Assembly (NCBI RefSeq): GCF_947495995.1
Contig: NZ_CANMAX010000006.1
Span: 62,001 to 126,000 of the forward strand
From: an uncultured Tenacibaculum sp.
GTDB taxonomy: Bacteria > Bacteroidota > Bacteroidia > Flavobacteriales > Flavobacteriaceae
DNA length: 64,000 bases
Reading direction: 5' to 3'
Within the stretch, counting starts at the first letter, position 1; each line of letters starts with the position of its first letter. A program made the position numbers and the translations under genes. The notes below the pieces were generated by a model. It did no database searches and was not told the origin of the DNA. It worked only from the letters and a program-made list of their open reading frames with translations. Below, piece after piece: positions 61,018 through 64,000 of this stretch.

Positions 61018-62919
61018 ATGAATAAGATTAAATTTTGGGCTTTTACTTTAGTTTTAGCTATGCTAGTATCTTGTAGTCAACAAAAAAGATACATTTCTTA
61101 TAAAGTAAAAGAAGGTGAAAGTATGCGAGAAATCGCTGAACGTATTAATGTTAAGACGGAAGATTTAGTTCGTTTAAATCCTGATGTAGGAGAAAATCCG
61201 TCAACTAATAGTGTTATTATTGTACCGAATCCGAAGTACAAAAAACAAATACCATTAATACAAGAACCTAAAGAAGATAAAGATACTGATGTAGTGAAAG
61301 ACGAAACTATAACAGACACTTCATCAGATAATGACAATACTACTAAAGACGAAGAAAATACAGATATCGCTGCTAAAGCAGATTCTACACAAATCGTAAG
61401 AACAGTTATTGAATTTAAAAAACATACTGTTCAACCAGGAGAAACTGTATATAGAATTACAAAACAGTACGATATTTCTAAAGAGGAATTAATCAATTTA
61501 AATCCTCAATATCCAAGATTGAGAGACAACTATTTAGATGTCGGTCAGGTTTTAAAAGTAAAAGTAGCGGAAAAGAAAATTGTTTACTTATCTCGTGAAG
61601 AAGACTTAAAAAATCATGTTACTCACACAGTTAAATCTAAAGAAACAGTTTATAGTTTAACACGTTTCTATAATATTACTAAGGAAGATTTAATGAATCT
61701 GAATCCGGAATATCCAGAGATCGAAGATAATCAATTACAAATCGGACAAGTATTAAGAATTCGTAATATAGCTGATAATGTAGAAACATATTCATCTGAA
61801 ATGTTTATTGACAGTATTGCTGATATCGAAGAAAATATTAAAGTAGCTTTACTATTACCATTTAGAGCAGATGAATACAATGGAAAAGACTATGAAGATA
61901 TTTTTGACACATCAAAAGCTGATCGTGGAAATGCAAACTTAGCAAACTTGGTTACCGACTTTTTCATGGGAAGTGAAATAGCAATCGATTCTATTAAAAG
62001 CTTAGGGATTAAAGTTGATGTTTCTGTTTTCGATACAGGAAACAGAGGAAAGAATATTGAACAAATTTTGGAGAAAGAACTTTTAAATGAAATGAATGCG
62101 ATTATCGGTCCATTTTATTCTGACAAAGTATCATCTGTGGCTAAATCTGCTGATGCTCCAGTAATTTTCCCTCACTTTTCTAGAAATCAAAGTCAATTTT
62201 CATCTTCTAAAATTGTAAAATCTGCACCAGATAAAATAACACGTAGTGAAGTTTTAGCTAATTATTTAAGTAAAATCCATGATGGGGAAAGTATTTTTAT
62301 AGTTTCTGACGGAACAGAAGTTTCTGATGCACAAGCTAAAGAAATGACGAAAATCCTAAGAGATAATGATTCTATAAAAGATGTTTTTGTTTTAAAGCCA
62401 GAAAAAGGATATATTAAAAAAGAGCGTTTTACAGATAAAATGAAACCAAATTCTAGTAGTTGGGTTATTATTGCTACAGATGAAACTGCACTAGTTGCAA
62501 ATGCTGTAAATAGTATGGTTGTTTTACCAGAAGGTTTATCTGCAAAAGTATTTGCTATTTCTAAAGGATCATCTTACGAAAATGTAGACAACAATACTTT
62601 AGCTAGAATCGGTTTTACTTATGTAACCGATAACTACGCTAATTATGATGATAAAAACTTAAAAGATTTCATTAATAAATACAAAGCTAAAAACAACGAT
62701 ATTCCTTCGCAATACGCTGTCCGTGGTTTTGATATTACATTTGATGTATTAATGCGTTTAGCTTCTGGAGAAAAGCTTTTACACACATATAAGCAAGGTT
62801 CATCTATTCGTTTAGAAAACAAGTTTGAATTTGATAAAAAACTTTTTGGTAGTGTATATAACAAAGGATTATTTATCGTTAAATACAATCCTGATTTAAC
62901 GCTACAAAGAATTAAATAA
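61018..62919 (+). CDS. LysM lipoprotein with periplasmic-binding/LpoA-like C-terminal domain
   Basis: This 633-residue envelope protein starts at ATG 61018 (an in-frame TTG 9 bases upstream is rejected). A lipobox, MLVSC, puts the lipidated cysteine at ~residue 19. Three LysM domains follow: ~26-75 (YKVKEGESMREIAERI), ~140-190 (HTVQPGETVYRITKQYD) and ~202-252 (HTVKSKETVYSLTRFYN), with an acidic low-complexity linker between the first and second. The remainder (~275-633) resembles a type I periplasmic-binding or LpoA-like fold (IKVALLLPFRADEYN, NAIIGPFYSDKVSSVAKSADAPVIFPHF). Binding to peptidoglycan is well supported; the ligand or partner of the C-terminal part is unknown. It lies 26 bases after guaA. 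Confidence 0.85.
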   Translation: MNKIKFWAFTLVLAMLVSCSQQKRYISYKVKEGESMREIAERINVKTEDLVRLNPDVGENPSTNSVIIVPNPKYKKQIPLIQEPKEDKDTDVVKDETITDTSSDNDNTTKDEENTDIAAKADSTQIVRTVIEFKKHTVQPGETVYRITKQYDISKEELINLNPQYPRLRDNYLDVGQVLKVKVAEKKIVYLSREEDLKNHVTHTVKSKETVYSLTRFYNITKEDLMNLNPEYPEIEDNQLQIGQVLRIRNIADNVETYSSEMFIDSIADIEENIKVALLLPFRADEYNGKDYEDIFDTSKADRGNANLANLVTDFFMGSEIAIDSIKSLGIKVDVSVFDTGNRGKNIEQILEKELLNEMNAIIGPFYSDKVSSVAKSADAPVIFPHFSRNQSQFSSSKIVKSAPDKITRSEVLANYLSKIHDGESIFIVSDGTEVSDAQAKEMTKILRDNDSIKDVFVLKPEKGYIKKERFTDKMKPNSSSWVIIATDETALVANAVNSMVVLPEGLSAKVFAISKGSSYENVDNNTLARIGFTYVTDNYANYDDKNLKDFINKYKAKNNDIPSQYAVRGFDITFDVLMRLASGEKLLHTYKQGSSIRLENKFEFDKKLFGSVYNKGLFIVKYNPDLTLQRIK

Positions 62920-62933
62920 GTTCTACAACTCAT

Positions 62934-62975
62934 AAAAATAAAAAGGTGTCTAAAATTAGACACCTTTTTATTTTT
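62934..62975. terminator. Bidirectional terminator between the LysM gene and rfbD
   Basis: A stem of about 19 bp (62934-62952 with 62957-62975) with loop AAAT and a GGTGTCTA core is A-rich on the left and T-rich on the right. It lies between two convergent genes and can stop both. Confidence 0.88.
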
Positions 62976-63013
62976 TTCATTTCAGAAATTTCTTTTTACT
63001 CAAGTAAGTATAA

Positions 63014-63874
63014 TTAATTTTGAATAATCTTTATGCATTCTTTCAATGAATCTTTCCAATACGGAATTTCAATATCAAAATCTTCTTTAATTCTGGATTT
63101 ATTTAAAAGTGAATAGTTTGGTCGTTTTGCGGGAGTTGGGTAATCTTTAGTTTCAATTGGATTAATTTCACAATCTATATTTGCTAACTCCATAATACAT
63201 TTTGCGAAATCGTACCAAGATAAAACACCCTCATTTGAATAATGGTATATTTTAGATCTATTTTGAAAATCTTTATCTAATAAAAATAAACATAAATTTG
63301 CTAGATCTTTAGCATAAGTTGGAGAACCTATTTGATCAAATATTACATTTAAATTTTCTCTCTCTTCTCCCAAACGCATCATTGTTTTCACAAAGTTATT
63401 TCCAAAACTAGAATACACCCAAGATGTTCTTATAATAATTCCATCTATCATAGAATTTAAAATAAGCTCTTCTCCTACTCTTTTTGTTTTCCCATAAATT
63501 CCTATCGGATCTACATCATCGGTTTCTTTATAAGGAATGTGATTTGTTCCATTAAATACATAATCTGTAGAAATATGTATTAGTTTACTGTTTTTAACTT
63601 TAACTAAAGCTGAAAGTATATTCTTAACTCCTAAAACATTAACAGCCTCTGCTTTTTCTATTTCTGATTCTGCCTTATCTACTGCTGTATAAGCAGCACA
63701 ATTTATTACAACTGAAATGTTATGCTCAGTTATATAATTTTTGATAATTTCTGATTGAGTAATATCTAGACTTTTAGAATCTTCAAAAAAGAAATTATAT
63801 TCTTTGTAAGCATCTGATTCTACTTGTATTTCTGAACCTAATTGTCCTTTTGCTCCAGTTACTAGTATATTCAT
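63014..63874 (-). CDS. rfbD: dTDP-4-dehydrorhamnose reductase
   Basis: This 286-residue extended-SDR enzyme makes dTDP-L-rhamnose, the last step of the rhamnose donor pathway used in O-antigen, capsule or glycan synthesis. The NAD(P) motif is ILVTGAKGQLGSEI (~3-16), followed by NCAAYTAVDKAE (~63-74), the catalytic STDYVFNG with Y-x3-K in YGKTKRVGEE, and IIRTSWVYSSFGNNFVKTM. A frame with eight more codons exists, but the ATG at 63874 starts at the first beta strand and lies one base after the rfbC stop. It is cotranscribed with rfbC. Confidence 0.94.
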   Translation of the reverse strand: MNILVTGAKGQLGSEIQVESDAYKEYNFFFEDSKSLDITQSEIIKNYITEHNISVVINCAAYTAVDKAESEIEKAEAVNVLGVKNILSALVKVKNSKLIHISTDYVFNGTNHIPYKETDDVDPIGIYGKTKRVGEELILNSMIDGIIIRTSWVYSSFGNNFVKTMMRLGEERENLNVIFDQIGSPTYAKDLANLCLFLLDKDFQNRSKIYHYSNEGVLSWYDFAKCIMELANIDCEINPIETKDYPTPAKRPNYSLLNKSRIKEDFDIEIPYWKDSLKECIKIIQN

Positions 63875-63875
63875 T

Positions 63876-64000
63876 TTAATAGGTAAATGGGCTTTCAAAG
63901 TTTTTAAAGAGTTCTAATTTAGTATCCTTTTCAGAAAGTTTTACTTCTTCTTTGTTTATCTTCCAATCTATTTGTAAGTTTTCGTCATTCCACATGATTC
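63876..64000 (-). CDS. rfbC: dTDP-4-dehydrorhamnose 3,5-epimerase, C-terminal end (truncated by window edge)
   Basis: Read on the minus strand from the window edge, 40 codons and a TAA remain: IMWNDENLQIDWKI is the conserved tail motif of RfbC, followed by LSEKDTKLELFKN and a final FESPFTY. The rest of the gene is outside the window. Its stop lies one base upstream of the rfbD start, which confirms an rfbC-rfbD order and presumably further rfb genes beyond 64000. Confidence 0.88.
   Translation of the reverse strand, partial: IMWNDENLQIDWKINKEEVKLSEKDTKLELFKNFESPFTY

Noticed and set aside
1-64000. CRISPR arrays, rRNA genes, insertion sequences and replication origin
   Set aside because: None was seen by reading both strands; no regularly spaced repeats, transposase motifs or DnaA-box clusters stood out.

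Overview
The window is about 64 kb of AT-rich chromosomal DNA from a member of the Flavobacteriaceae (Bacteroidota), most like a marine Tenacibaculum/Polaribacter-type genus; the genus is inference. The evidence is: gldJ, porU and porV of gliding and type IX secretion (T9SS); a secreted protein with a T9SS C-terminal sorting domain; a fused CcsB-CcsA cytochrome c biogenesis protein; TonB receptors with a carboxypeptidase-regulatory N-terminus; head-GIN/DUF4097 proteins; and Bacteroidota -7 promoter elements (TAnnTTTG) with no evident Shine-Dalgarno dependence. I saw no insertion sequence, prophage or CRISPR array; the region reads as core chromosome with lineage-specific operons.

Layout. 1-650: end of katG. 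793-8335: a plus-strand operon with a His-rich small protein, an ABC ATPase, a TonB-dependent receptor, two ABC-2/DUF3526-like permeases and an exported AstE/AspA-type deacylase. This is the best candidate for an undescribed, probably metal-related system. 8341-10467: AI-2E family permease, then a YtxH / holin-like / small-protein operon preceded by phased direct repeats. 10591-16022 (minus): an NtrC-type response regulator without a DNA-binding domain, membrane and lipoproteins, an MscS channel and a NatAB-like ABC exporter. 16422-22415: a MarR regulator with two palindromic operators, then a fadN-fadA-fadE beta-oxidation operon. 22584-28537: two membrane-anchored AraC regulators, a CPBP protease, a secreted T9SS phosphodiesterase-fold enzyme and a head-GIN protein. 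28610-31761 (minus): ECF sigma factor, HEAT-repeat anti-sigma candidate and two DUF4097 proteins.

32075-39058: universal stress protein, tRNA-Thr(TGT), udk, divIC-like, methylmalonyl-CoA mutase small and large subunits with an unknown secreted protein encoded between them, and phosphatidylserine decarboxylase. 39165-42879: ccsBA and a small membrane/TPR-like protein. 42938-48816: capsule/exopolysaccharide genes (FlaA1/WbpM-like dehydratase, Wza-like, Wzc-like kinase, convergent CpsB/YwqE phosphatase). 48958-51067: BadF/BcrA-type N-acetylhexosamine kinase and convergent murF. 51130-58082: gldJ (minus), porU, porV, cdd. 58343-62919: KAS III-like enzyme, guaA, LysM lipoprotein with a periplasmic-binding-like domain. 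63014-64000 (minus): rfbD and the 3' end of rfbC.

Start codons were moved downstream of the longest reading frame in several genes (small gene at 10264, usp, the WbpM-like gene, cpsB, the kinase, murF, guaA, the LysM gene, rfbD) because an ATG beginning the conserved domain, a promoter or a terminator favours the shorter form. All functional calls rest on motif recognition by eye; no database search was run.
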